Shown piece after piece: positions 54,994 through 62,825 of a DNA stretch of 64,000 nucleotides. Source of the stretch: Marinobacter halophilus (GTDB lineage Bacteria > Pseudomonadota > Gammaproteobacteria > Pseudomonadales > Oleiphilaceae); the NCBI RefSeq assembly GCF_003007685.1, contig NZ_PXNN01000017.1:597093-661092 (forward strand), given 5' to 3'. The notes beneath the pieces were generated by a model. It was not told the origin of the DNA, did not search any database, and saw nothing but the letters and a program-made list of their open reading frames with translations. Each line of letters starts with the position of its first letter. Position 1 is the first letter of the stretch. The position numbers and the translations under genes are program-made.

Positions 54994-55009
54994 CGCAAGA
55001 TCCGTACCA
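54994..55009 (-). promoter_or_regulatory. Sigma-54 promoter of flhA
   Basis: On the minus strand TGGTACG-GATC-TTGCG against consensus TGGCACG-N4-TTGCW, with exact GG-N10-GC spacing. Predicted start about 70 bases before the flhA ATG. It fits FleQ/RpoN control of this operon in polar flagellates. Confidence 0.75.
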
Positions 55010-55047
55010 GTCCTTACAAAATTTGATATTTCCAGTCCTGTCAGTGC

Positions 55048-55076
55048 CTGACGCGGGCTCTCAGATACGGTATCCT
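55048..55076 (+). promoter_or_regulatory. Weak candidate sigma-70 promoter of upp
   Basis: CTGACG (55048-55053), 17 bases, TATCCT (55071-55076): four of six matches at each element. The start near 55083 would give a leader of about 50 bases. Confidence 0.35.
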
Positions 55077-55134
55077 TGCGCCATTTGATCCATCAAACTC
55101 CACGCTCGAACAGCCGAACACACAGGTGACCGCA

Positions 55135-55773
55135 ATGCCCATTCACGAAGTGAAGCACCCCCTGATCCGCCACAAGCTCGGGCTGATGCGCCGCGCCGAC
55201 ATCAGCACCAAAAATTTTCGTGAGCTGGCACAGGAAGTTGGCACCCTGCTGACCTACGAGGCCACCAAGGATTTCACGCTGCAGGAAGAAACCATTGAAG
55301 GCTGGGCCGGGCCGGTGACGGTGGAACAGATCCACGGCAAGAAAATCACCATCGTTCCCATCCTGCGCGCAGGTCTTGGCATGCTGGACGGCGTGTTGAG
55401 CCTGATTCCCGTAGCCCGGGTAAGCGTGGTTGGCCAGATCCGCAACGAAACCACCTTCGAAGCCGAAACCTATCTGGAGAAGCTGGTGGGCGAACTGGAC
55501 CAGCGCATGGCGCTGATTATTGATCCGATGCTGGCAACCGGCAGCTCGATGATCTCCACCATCGACCTGCTCAAAAAAGCCGGCAGCACGGAAATACGGG
55601 CACTGGTGCTGGTTGCCGCGCCGGAAGGCGTGAAAAAGGTGCTGGACAGGCATCCGGACGTGTCCATCTACACAGCATCTGTTGACCAGCGCCTGAATGA
55701 GAAAGGCTACATCCTGCCGGGCCTCGGTGACGCCGGCGACAAGATCTTCGGCACCAAACAGAAGGACGTCTGA
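55135..55773 (+). CDS. upp: Uracil phosphoribosyltransferase
   Basis: Converts uracil and PRPP to UMP in pyrimidine salvage. The 212-residue protein begins [18 protein letters not shown]. It has the PRPP-binding loop [10 protein letters not shown], the [10 protein letters not shown] segment and the C-terminal uracil-binding [13 protein letters not shown] 55135 has AGGTGA six bases upstream; a GTG at 55126 lies inside that site and is rejected. It is two bases before uraA, forming a two-gene salvage cassette between flhA and flhB. Confidence 0.97.
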   Translation: MPIHEVKHPLIRHKLGLMRRADISTKNFRELAQEVGTLLTYEATKDFTLQEETIEGWAGPVTVEQIHGKKITIVPILRAGLGMLDGVLSLIPVARVSVVGQIRNETTFEAETYLEKLVGELDQRMALIIDPMLATGSSMISTIDLLKKAGSTEIRALVLVAAPEGVKKVLDRHPDVSIYTASVDQRLNEKGYILPGLGDAGDKIFGTKQKDV

Positions 55774-55775
55774 TC

Positions 55776-57032
55776 ATGCAGGACCACATCAACGAACCCA
55801 CCTGGAAGCAGGCTCTCGCCGGTTCCCAGATGCTGCTGGTCGCCTTCGGCGCACTGGTACTGATGCCATTGATTACCGGGCTCGACCCCAACGTCGCCCT
55901 GTTCACTGCCGGCGTTGGCACACTGATTTTTCACGTTGTTACCGGCGGCCAGATTCCCATTTTTCTGGCATCTTCCTTTGCCTTCATCGCGCCCATTATC
56001 GCCTCCAAGGGTCGGTTCGGCCTTGAAGAAACCCTGGGCGGCCTGATGGCGGCGGGCATTCTCTACATCCTGCTCTCGGGCGCAGTCAAGCTGCGCGGGA
56101 CCGGTTTTGTCACCCGCCTGTTGCCCCCCGTCGTCATCGCGCCGGTCATCATGACCATCGGCCTTGGCCTCGCCTCTGTCGCGGTGCACATGGCCTCCGG
56201 CCGCACCGGCGACGGCTCCGCCGAGCTTGTCCCCTATACCACCGCGATCTGGATCGCCATGATTTCCCTGACGGTCACCATCGTCATGGCGGTCTGGGCA
56301 AAAGGCATCTTCCGCCTGATCCCGATCATGTTCGGCGTGATCGTCGGCTACATCCTGTCCTGGTTTGCCGGCATCGTCGACACCACCCCCGTACAGGAAG
56401 CCGCCTGGTTTGCCGTCCCTAACTTTGTCGCACCGGCCTTCAGCTGGGGCGCCATCCTGTTCATGATCCCGGTGGCGATCGCGCCGGCCATCGAACACAT
56501 CGGTGACGTTCTGGCCATCGGCAACGTCACCCGCAAAAACTACCTCGAAAAACCCGGCCTGCACCGCACCCTGCTGGGCGACGGCCTGGCCACCAGCACC
56601 GCCTCCCTGCTCGGCGGACCGCCCAACACCACCTACTCCGAAGTCACCGGCGCGGTCATGCTGACTCGCAACTTCAACCCGAAAGTCATGTGGTGGGCCG
56701 CCGGCACCGCCATCGTCCTGGCCTTCGTGGGCAAGTTCGGCGCCGCCCTGCAGACCATCCCGGTGCCGGTCATGGGCGGCATTTTGTGCCTGCTGTTCGG
56801 CTCCATCGCCGTAGTCGGCCTGAACACCCTGATCCGCCACCAGGTAGACCTGTCCCAGCCTCGTAACCTGGTCATCGTCGGCGTGACCCTGGTGTTCGGC
56901 ATCGGCAACTTGGCAATCGGCCAGCTCGAAGGCATCGCCCTCAGCGCGGTGGCCGCCATTGCCCTGAACCTGATCCTCCCCGGTGACAAGGAAGCCTGGG
57001 GCAAGCGGATTTACGAACATAAAGAGGATTGA
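55776..57032 (+). CDS. uraA: Uracil permease (UraA/NCS2 family)
   Basis: Proton-coupled uracil importer of the NAT/NCS2 family, 418 residues. It has some 12-14 hydrophobic segments, the conserved IPIFLASSFAFIAPI near residues 66-80, an EHIGDVLAIG motif containing the substrate-binding glutamate, and the family signature around GLATSTASLLGGPPNTTYSE. Paired with upp, it imports uracil for UMP synthesis. Its codons end in C unusually often (many ATC, GCC, ACC in a row), more so than flanking flagellar genes, which fits separate origin or high expression. Two hairpins follow its stop. Confidence 0.95.
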   Translation: MQDHINEPTWKQALAGSQMLLVAFGALVLMPLITGLDPNVALFTAGVGTLIFHVVTGGQIPIFLASSFAFIAPIIASKGRFGLEETLGGLMAAGILYILLSGAVKLRGTGFVTRLLPPVVIAPVIMTIGLGLASVAVHMASGRTGDGSAELVPYTTAIWIAMISLTVTIVMAVWAKGIFRLIPIMFGVIVGYILSWFAGIVDTTPVQEAAWFAVPNFVAPAFSWGAILFMIPVAIAPAIEHIGDVLAIGNVTRKNYLEKPGLHRTLLGDGLATSTASLLGGPPNTTYSEVTGAVMLTRNFNPKVMWWAAGTAIVLAFVGKFGAALQTIPVPVMGGILCLLFGSIAVVGLNTLIRHQVDLSQPRNLVIVGVTLVFGIGNLAIGQLEGIALSAVAAIALNLILPGDKEAWGKRIYEHKED

Positions 57033-57036
57033 TCTA

Positions 57037-57054
57037 TTGCCGCTGTCGCGGCAA
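57037..57054 (+). terminator. Short hairpin after uraA
   Basis: Perfect 7-bp stem TTGCCGC/GCGGCAA with tetraloop TGTC, four bases after the uraA stop. No T-run follows, so termination is uncertain. Confidence 0.45.
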
Positions 57055-57080
57055 GGATCAGGATACTGACCAAGTCTGAA

Positions 57081-57144
57081 GTGCGGCGTTGGTCCGGCCT
57101 CCCAAAAATCTCGGAGGCCAGGGATGGCCGGAGCAACGCCGCAC
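57081..57144. repeat. Long inverted repeat between uraA and flhB
   Basis: The 19-base arms at 57081-57099 and 57126-57144 are inverted complements with one mismatch (GTGCGGCGTTG...CAACGCCGCAC at the outer ends). An inner stem GGCCTCC (57096-57102) with GGAGGCC (57113-57119) competes for the same GGCC, so two exclusive folds are possible. It ends 40 bases from the flhB stop and lies between convergent genes. No T-run on either strand. Confidence 0.75.
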
Positions 57145-57184
57145 AACTCCGAACCGGCAGGCTGGCGTAAAATAAACTCCCCAA

Positions 57185-58321
57185 TCAGATATCCCGACGC
57201 ATCTCCGGCGGAATCGGGAAGTCCGGCATTCCGGGCTTGTCACCTCGCCCCTTGCGGAACTGGCGCAGCTGGAACACATAGGCCAGCACCTGCGCGATGG
57301 CCATATACAGACCGTCCGGAATCTCCTGCCCGATGTCCGAATTGTGATACACCGCCCGAGTCAGCGGCGGCGTCCGCAGAATCTCCACCTTGTTCGCCCG
57401 TGCAATTTCCATAATCTTGAAAGCAATTTCATCCGCTCCCTTGGCGACCACCACCGGCGCGCCCATCGACATCTGATCGTACTTCAACGCCACCGCATAA
57501 TGGGTCGGGTTGGTAATCACCACATCCGCCGTCGGCACATCCTGCATCATCCGACGCTGGGACATCTCACGCTGCAACTGGCGAATCTTGCCCTTGACCT
57601 CCGGCTTGCCCTCGGAGTCCTTGTATTCATCCTTCACCTCCTGCTTGGTCATTCGCAGTTTCTTCTGGTGATCGTAAATCTGAAACGGCACATCAATTAT
57701 CGCAATGATGATCGTCGCGCAAGACAAAACCAAAAAACTCCAGGCCATGGTCCAGACCACATGCGCCATGGCCGGAACTACCGGTTCTTCAGCAATACTC
57801 AGCAAATCATCCGTCCGCAGATGCAGGATCATAATGGCCACTGACAGCACCAGTCCCACCTTGGCGATTGCCTTCACCAGCTCAATCAACGAACGCATTG
57901 AAAACATCCTGCCCAAGCCCTTAATCGGATCCATCCGATTGGCTTTGGGGGCAATAGCCTTGCCACTGAACAACAGTCCCCCAATACCGATGGAGCCGGC
58001 GATGGCGGCAATCAACAACATTAGCAGAATGGGCGAAAGGGCAAAGGCAGCAGCTTTAGCCGACAAAATCAGCTGAACACTCATGTGCCGAGTGTCATAA
58101 ATAGCAGCACGTTCAATGATGAAAGCATCGCGCATGATACCCTCAAGCACCGTCGCCAGGCTGCCACCAAACATTAGCATGCCACCGGCACCGGCCAACA
58201 ACACCGCCATGGTCGCCAGCTCTTTCGAGCGGGCGGTCTGGCCATCCTCCCGGGCCTTTTCGAGTCGTCGGGCGGTTGGCTCTTCGGTCTTTTCCTGGCT
58301 GTTGTCGTTCTCTTCAGCCAT
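57185..58321 (-). CDS. flhB: Flagellar export switch protein FlhB
   Basis: Substrate-specificity switch of the flagellar export apparatus. The 378-residue protein has four membrane helices (about 33-55, 88-115, 148-167 and 187-210), a basic cytoplasmic neck, and the autocleavage motif NPTH at 271-274 followed by YAVALKYD. It starts EENDNSQEKTEEPTARRLEKAREDGQ as usual. Two bases separate it from fliR. A 103-residue paralogue of its tail is encoded at 36.9 kb. Confidence 0.97.
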   Translation of the reverse strand: MAEENDNSQEKTEEPTARRLEKAREDGQTARSKELATMAVLLAGAGGMLMFGGSLATVLEGIMRDAFIIERAAIYDTRHMSVQLILSAKAAAFALSPILLMLLIAAIAGSIGIGGLLFSGKAIAPKANRMDPIKGLGRMFSMRSLIELVKAIAKVGLVLSVAIMILHLRTDDLLSIAEEPVVPAMAHVVWTMAWSFLVLSCATIIIAIIDVPFQIYDHQKKLRMTKQEVKDEYKDSEGKPEVKGKIRQLQREMSQRRMMQDVPTADVVITNPTHYAVALKYDQMSMGAPVVVAKGADEIAFKIMEIARANKVEILRTPPLTRAVYHNSDIGQEIPDGLYMAIAQVLAYVFQLRQFRKGRGDKPGMPDFPIPPEMRRDI

Positions 58322-58323
58322 GG

Positions 58324-59109
58324 CTAGGGTTGCCTCTGTAGCTGCCGCATGAATTCAAAGGTTTCCCGTGTGTACTGATCAAAGTGTGGCAGGAAGTTGG
58401 CGTGCAATACCCAGATGGCAAACAAGCCAAAAATCAGGCCAATCGGAAAACCCAGTGCGAAGATGTTCATCTGCGGAGCAGCACGGGTCATCACCCCGAA
58501 TGAAATATTAACGATGAAAACAGCCGTTACGGCCGGCAAAGCCAGCAATACCGCCGACACAAACATCCAGCTGATTCGGTGCGCCAGATCCCAGATACCA
58601 CCCTGGCCAAGCCCCTCCATACCGATGGGCATGGTATAGAAGCTTTCGATAAATACCTCAAACGCCACCAAGTGCCCGTTCATCGCCAAAAACAGCAAGG
58701 TAATGGTGATGGTGTAGATCTGTGCCAGCACCGGCACGTTGACCCCGTTAGCCGGGTCCACCATGGAGGCGAACCCCAGGCCCATCTGCATGGCAATCAT
58801 CTGACCGGCAATAACGAACAACTGCCACAAGGCGGTCAGGGCAAAACCCAGCCCGACCCCGATCAGAATCTGTTGTAGCGTAATAACCACAGCGTCGGCG
58901 CTGAACGCCTCAACTTGCGGCACGTCCGGGATCATGGGGGCAATCAGAATGGTCATCAGAAGAGCTAAGCCGAGGCGCACCCGGGCAGGTACCAGCTGGG
59001 TACCAAAAATGGGGATCACCATCAGAAAGCTGGCCAGCCGGAACAACGGCCAGAGATATTGCCCGACCCATTGGCCGATCAGATCCGCACTGAACTCCGC
59101 CGGCACCAT
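58324..59109 (-). CDS. fliR: Flagellar export apparatus protein FliR
   Basis: Membrane protein of the export gate (FliPQR core). The 261-residue protein has about six hydrophobic segments and family stretches IPIFGTQLVPARVRLGLALL and GEMIAMQMG-like AGQMIAMQMGLGFASMVDP. Three bases separate it from fliQ and two from flhB, so the genes are tightly coupled. Confidence 0.95.
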   Translation of the reverse strand: MVPAEFSADLIGQWVGQYLWPLFRLASFLMVIPIFGTQLVPARVRLGLALLMTILIAPMIPDVPQVEAFSADAVVITLQQILIGVGLGFALTALWQLFVIAGQMIAMQMGLGFASMVDPANGVNVPVLAQIYTITITLLFLAMNGHLVAFEVFIESFYTMPIGMEGLGQGGIWDLAHRISWMFVSAVLLALPAVTAVFIVNISFGVMTRAAPQMNIFALGFPIGLIFGLFAIWVLHANFLPHFDQYTRETFEFMRQLQRQP

Positions 59110-59112
59110 CCG

Positions 59113-59382
59113 TCAGCCGATCAGATAGGGGATGTTGGAAATCAGCCGATTGGCGTGGTCCAGCAAGACCGTGAGCATCCAGGGGCCAAGCACGATAATG
59201 ACGATCAGGGTGATCAGCAGCCGCGGCAGAAAGCTGAGGGTTTGCTCGTTGATCTGGGTGGCGGCCTGAAAGGTACTGACCACCAGGCCAATCACCAGAC
59301 CGGGGCCAATGATGACCGCGGCCAACAATACGATCAGCCACAGGGCTTCACGTATAATATCAATGACGGTTTCAGGGGTCAT
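59113..59382 (-). CDS. fliQ: Flagellar export apparatus protein FliQ
   Basis: Small two-helix export-gate subunit. The 89-residue protein begins MTPETVIDIIREALWLIVLL and has the conserved FQAATQINEQTLSFLPR segment between the helices. ATG 59382 gives the normal family length; the 11 further in-frame residues upstream overlap fliP. Confidence 0.95.
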   Translation of the reverse strand: MTPETVIDIIREALWLIVLLAAVIIGPGLVIGLVVSTFQAATQINEQTLSFLPRLLITLIVIIVLGPWMLTVLLDHANRLISNIPYLIG

Positions 59383-59392
59383 GTGTGGCCTC

Positions 59393-60154
59393 CTATATCC
59401 CGTAACTGGCAGCAAGGGTACCCATAATCAGTGCCCAGCCATCCACCAGAACAAACAGCATGATTTTGAAGGGCAACGAGATGATGATGGGTGAAAGCAT
59501 CATCATACCCATGGCCATCAGAACACTGGCCACCACCATATCGATGACCAGAAATGGTATAAACAGTATGAACCCGATCTGGAAGGCTGTTTTCAGTTCA
59601 CTGGTCACAAAGGCTGGCATCAACACCCAGAAGGACGCATCCTCCGGGGTTTCATACTGAACATCGGCGATCCGCATGAACAGCGCAAGGTCTGATTCCC
59701 GGGTCTGTTCCAGCATAAAACGCCGGAACGGCTGGCTGGCCAGCTCGACTGCCTCCAGCGAGGTGACTTCTTCCTGCATATAGGGCTGCAAGCCAACCTC
59801 ATTGGCTTCTTCCAGCACCGGTTTCATGATGAAGATAGTCAGGAACAGTGCCAGCCCCAGCAGAATTTGATTCGAAGGCGTCGCCTGTAGTCCCAGCGCC
59901 TGCCGTAAAATAGAAAACACAATGATGATGCGGGTGAACGAGGTCATCATCATCATCATGGCTGGCAGAAAGGTCAGCGCGGTCATCAGCGCCAGAATCT
60001 GCAGCGTCACCGAATACTCCTCGGTGCCGTCTTCGCCGGGCGTCAGAGTAAAGGCTGGAATGCCAGGCAGATCCGCCAGGGCCGTCGGCGCCAACAGCAA
60101 ACCGGGGATCAGCAGAAACAATGGCAGGCAGCGTTTGAGCATGGCCTCAGTCAT
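59393..60154 (-). CDS. fliP: Flagellar export apparatus protein FliP
   Basis: Core pore subunit of the flagellar export gate. The 253-residue protein has a signal peptide (about 1-27), a first helix with [20 protein letters not shown], the conserved [16 protein letters not shown], and a final [13 protein letters not shown] helix. It lies between fliO (4 bases) and fliQ (10 bases). Confidence 0.97.
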   Translation of the reverse strand: MTEAMLKRCLPLFLLIPGLLLAPTALADLPGIPAFTLTPGEDGTEEYSVTLQILALMTALTFLPAMMMMMTSFTRIIIVFSILRQALGLQATPSNQILLGLALFLTIFIMKPVLEEANEVGLQPYMQEEVTSLEAVELASQPFRRFMLEQTRESDLALFMRIADVQYETPEDASFWVLMPAFVTSELKTAFQIGFILFIPFLVIDMVVASVLMAMGMMMLSPIIISLPFKIMLFVLVDGWALIMGTLAASYGI

Positions 60155-60158
60155 AGCG

Positions 60159-60608
60159 TTAGTCTTTCCTATCCGGTGCCGACCAGGATTTGCCGATCAT
60201 GCCTTGCAGCCGGCGGGCAAATTCGCTCGACGGAGGGTTGGCGGCGTCAACGACCGGTTCGTCAAACACCTGCAGAGTGCGGATGGCAGAAGGGGTAATG
60301 CCCAGCAAAATCTGCTGCCCACCCACCTCAATCAGCGCAATGCGCTCTCGAGCACCAATGGCCATCACCGATACGACTTTGATGGCGTTGTTGTTCATGC
60401 CGGTCATGCCATTCATGCGCCGGATCAGCCAGGCGCAGCCGTAAATCACCGCGACCACCGCCAGCAAACCCACACCGAGGCTCACCACGGTGCCTACCGT
60501 ATCCGGAGCATTGCGGGCCGCGTCACCGGCAGCCGGTGCAGCTGACTCTTCTGCCAGCACCGGCAGGGCGACCATCGCGGGTATAAGCCAGGTCAGGATG
60601 CGGAGCAT
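60159..60608 (-). CDS. fliO: Flagellar assembly protein FliO
   Basis: Bitopic protein assisting FliP assembly. The 149-residue protein has an N-terminal signal-like segment (about 3-19), a membrane helix (about 36-57) and a cytoplasmic domain with [20 protein letters not shown] and LLGITPSAI, the FliO pattern. ATG 60608 starts right after the fliN stop; an in-frame ATG at 60638 inside fliN is an alternative. No clear ribosome-binding site for either. Confidence 0.9.
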   Translation of the reverse strand: MLRILTWLIPAMVALPVLAEESAAPAAGDAARNAPDTVGTVVSLGVGLLAVVAVIYGCAWLIRRMNGMTGMNNNAIKVVSVMAIGARERIALIEVGGQQILLGITPSAIRTLQVFDEPVVDAANPPSSEFARRLQGMIGKSWSAPDRKD

Positions 60609-60609
60609 A

Positions 60610-61113
60610 TTATTTCTGCAACCGTTTGATCCGTTCACCCGGGCTGATCACATCGGTCAGCCGGATGCCAAACTTCTCATTCACCATGACCACTTCGCCG
60701 TGGGCGATCAGCGTGCCGTTGACCAGCACGTCCAGCGGTTCACCGGCCAGCCGGTCCAGCTCAATAACCGAACCCTGGTTCAGCTGAAGCAGATTGCGGA
60801 TGGGGATCTGGGTGTTACCCACTTCCATCGAAATGGTGACCGGAATGTCCAGAATCACGTCAATATCAGGCGCATCGCCGCTGCCGGTCAGGCCCGCATC
60901 TTCTCCGAATTCTTCCATGGGTGCGGCGCGAACACTCTTACCGGGCTCGTCGCCGTCATCGGCCTCAGCCATGGCCGCAGCCCACTCGTCTTCACGGCCA
61001 TCAGAATCGCCGTCGTCTGAGCCGCCAGTTTCCTCCATTGCCGCTTCCCATTCAGCAGCCAGCTTCTCGTCTTCGCTGAGCTCCTGTTTGTCTTTGTTGT
61101 CGTCCTCAGCCAT
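60610..61113 (-). CDS. fliN: Flagellar motor switch protein FliN
   Basis: C-ring component. The 167-residue protein has an acidic, probably disordered N-terminal half and a C-terminal SPOA domain (ILDIPVTISMEVGNTQIPIR, later GEVVMVNEKFGIRLTDV). The acidic part repeats an E-W-x-A-A-M unit (EWEAAMEE, EWAAAMAE). ATG 61113 has AAGGG eight bases upstream and overlaps the fliM stop by 8 bases; a GTG at 61122 is less likely. Confidence 0.96.
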   Translation of the reverse strand: MAEDDNKDKQELSEDEKLAAEWEAAMEETGGSDDGDSDGREDEWAAAMAEADDGDEPGKSVRAAPMEEFGEDAGLTGSGDAPDIDVILDIPVTISMEVGNTQIPIRNLLQLNQGSVIELDRLAGEPLDVLVNGTLIAHGEVVMVNEKFGIRLTDVISPGERIKRLQK

Positions 61114-62104
61114 TGCGTCCACCCTTCAGTTGTTTCTTGACTCTGGGCAAAGTTGCCCGCTCATGAATTCTCAGTGCCAGCTTTCCGTCCCGGGTGCCAA
61201 GCGTTGCCTTATAGATTGGAATGCCATTGGCGGTTACCGTCAGGAAATCCGACATTTCTACCGGAATCACATCCCCGGCTTTCAACTTTGCGATGTCCCT
61301 GAGTGATATCCGGCGCCGGCAAACCATGGTATTAATCGGGACATTCACTTCTTTGACGTCTTCCTGCAGGGCATTGACCCAGCGCTCATCCACGTCGTCT
61401 ATGTCACTCTGCACGCCGGCATCCAGCACATCGCGAATGGGCTCGATCATCGAATAAGGCAACGCAAAGTGTAGCTCGCCGCCGCCGCCATCCAGCTCGA
61501 TGTGGAAGGTGCTGACCACCACCACTTCACTGGGGCTGACGATGTTGGCCATGGCCGGGTTGACTTCGGAGCTCAGGTATTCAAAGTCGACTTTTAAAAC
61601 TGCATGCCAGGCTTCTTTCATGTCCGTGAAAACCTGATTGAGCACCATCTGCACAATCCGGGTCTCGGTGGGCGTGAATTCACGACCCTCAATCTTCGCA
61701 TGTCGGCCTTCACCACCGAAAAAGTTATCGACCAGTTTGAACACCAGTTTCGCGTCAAGAACGAACAGACCGGTACCACGCAGCGGGCGAACTTTACAGA
61801 GGTTGAGACTGGTCGGCACGTACAGGGTATGAATGTATTCGCCAAACTTCATGATCTGTACACCACCGGTAGACACGTCGGCATTTCGGCGCAACAGATT
61901 GAATAAACTGATACGGGTGTAGCGGGCAAAGCGCTCGTTGATCATTTCGAGGGTGGGCATTCGGCCACGGACAATGCGGTCCTGACTGGCCAGGTCGTAA
62001 TTTTTTACCCCGGACTCGTCCGTCTCTTCATAGGTATCGATATCACCGTCATCGACACCGTGAAGGAGCGCATCAATCTCGTCCTGCGATAATAAGTCCT
62101 GCAT
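61106..62104 (-). CDS. fliM: Flagellar motor switch protein FliM
   Basis: C-ring protein that binds CheY-P. The 332-residue protein starts MQDLLSQDEIDALLHGVD, the CheY-binding motif. It has the FliM middle domain (GEYIHTLYVPTSLNL, then FFGGEGRHAKIEGREFTPTE) and a C-terminal SPOA domain. It lies between fliL (40 bases) and fliN (8-base overlap). Confidence 0.97.
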   Translation of the reverse strand: MQDLLSQDEIDALLHGVDDGDIDTYEETDESGVKNYDLASQDRIVRGRMPTLEMINERFARYTRISLFNLLRRNADVSTGGVQIMKFGEYIHTLYVPTSLNLCKVRPLRGTGLFVLDAKLVFKLVDNFFGGEGRHAKIEGREFTPTETRIVQMVLNQVFTDMKEAWHAVLKVDFEYLSSEVNPAMANIVSPSEVVVVSTFHIELDGGGGELHFALPYSMIEPIRDVLDAGVQSDIDDVDERWVNALQEDVKEVNVPINTMVCRRRISLRDIAKLKAGDVIPVEMSDFLTVTANGIPIYKATLGTRDGKLALRIHERATLPRVKKQLKGGRNG

Positions 62105-62144
62105 ACCTGATCCTGCCCTGAAATTCGTTTACCCGACCGGGTAC

Positions 62145-62645
62145 CTATTGCACCACAAAGTTCCTGAACAACACTCGCTTGATTTCAGGCTCACCTTCCT
62201 GAGCCAGCACCTCATTGACGGTTACCAGCATTTGCACGGCGAGATCCGCCCGGCCATCGGGTGTCTGTATTTCATTGAAGTCGGTATTGCCCAACACCAT
62301 CACCAGCTTGCTTCGAATCAGAGGCATGTGCGTGTCCACCGCGGCCAGTGCCAACGGGTCTGTCGCCTCAAAGGATAGATGCACCTGGGCATAGCGTTGC
62401 CTACCCTGAGCCTGAACCGTGGTCACCAGCGCCTTTTCCAGATCGGTGTAGCTGCTGGCAATAAAACTGGTTTCTTCCGGATTGGCATCGACCTGATCAC
62501 CGTCACCGGAAAAGCCATCGCCCAGAAACCAGAGCGTTCCGACCACCGACAGTGCTACCGCCAGAATGATGACTATCACCAGCATGATGATGAGCTTCAA
62601 CTTACCTTTTTTGGCAGGCGCCTGTTCCGCATTGTTCTCAGCCAT
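62145..62645 (-). CDS. fliL: Flagellar basal body-associated protein FliL
   Basis: Bitopic protein around the stator. The 166-residue protein has a short lysine-rich cytoplasmic start, one membrane helix (about 17-40), and a periplasmic domain including YAQVHLSFEATDPLALAAVD and the C-terminal VKRVLF-type IKRVLFRNFVVQ. A sigma-54 type promoter lies about 60 bases upstream, making it the first gene of fliLMNOPQR-flhB. Confidence 0.94.
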   Translation of the reverse strand: MAENNAEQAPAKKGKLKLIIMLVIVIILAVALSVVGTLWFLGDGFSGDGDQVDANPEETSFIASSYTDLEKALVTTVQAQGRQRYAQVHLSFEATDPLALAAVDTHMPLIRSKLVMVLGNTDFNEIQTPDGRADLAVQMLVTVNEVLAQEGEPEIKRVLFRNFVVQ

Positions 62646-62705
62646 AATGTCCGCTTTGTCAGATTTTTGTCAGTCAGGACGGGTCCCGCTGACTTTTCAG
62701 AGTTA

Positions 62706-62722
62706 ATGCAAAGGGCGGGCCA
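62706..62722 (-). promoter_or_regulatory. Sigma-54 promoter of the fliL operon
   Basis: On the minus strand TGGCCCG-CCCT-TTGCAT, matching TGGCACG-N4-TTGCW at all but one position with exact GG-N10-GC spacing. It lies in the 180-base gap between fliK and fliL, with a start expected near 62696. Confidence 0.85.
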
Positions 62723-62825
62723 GAAGCCCCATCCCTCCGGTTCAGAACCGCAGTTTAGCGTTGCCGGCAAGGATGGGCAAAGAGGTTTGGAAGGTAAGTC
62801 AGAAGTGATCAGAAAACGATCAGTG

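Noticed and set aside
55707..57146. 479-codon open frame antisense to uraA
   Set aside because: Low-complexity Asp/Gly/His/Gln product typical of the complement of a strongly C-ending coding sequence; uraA on the other strand is a clear transporter.
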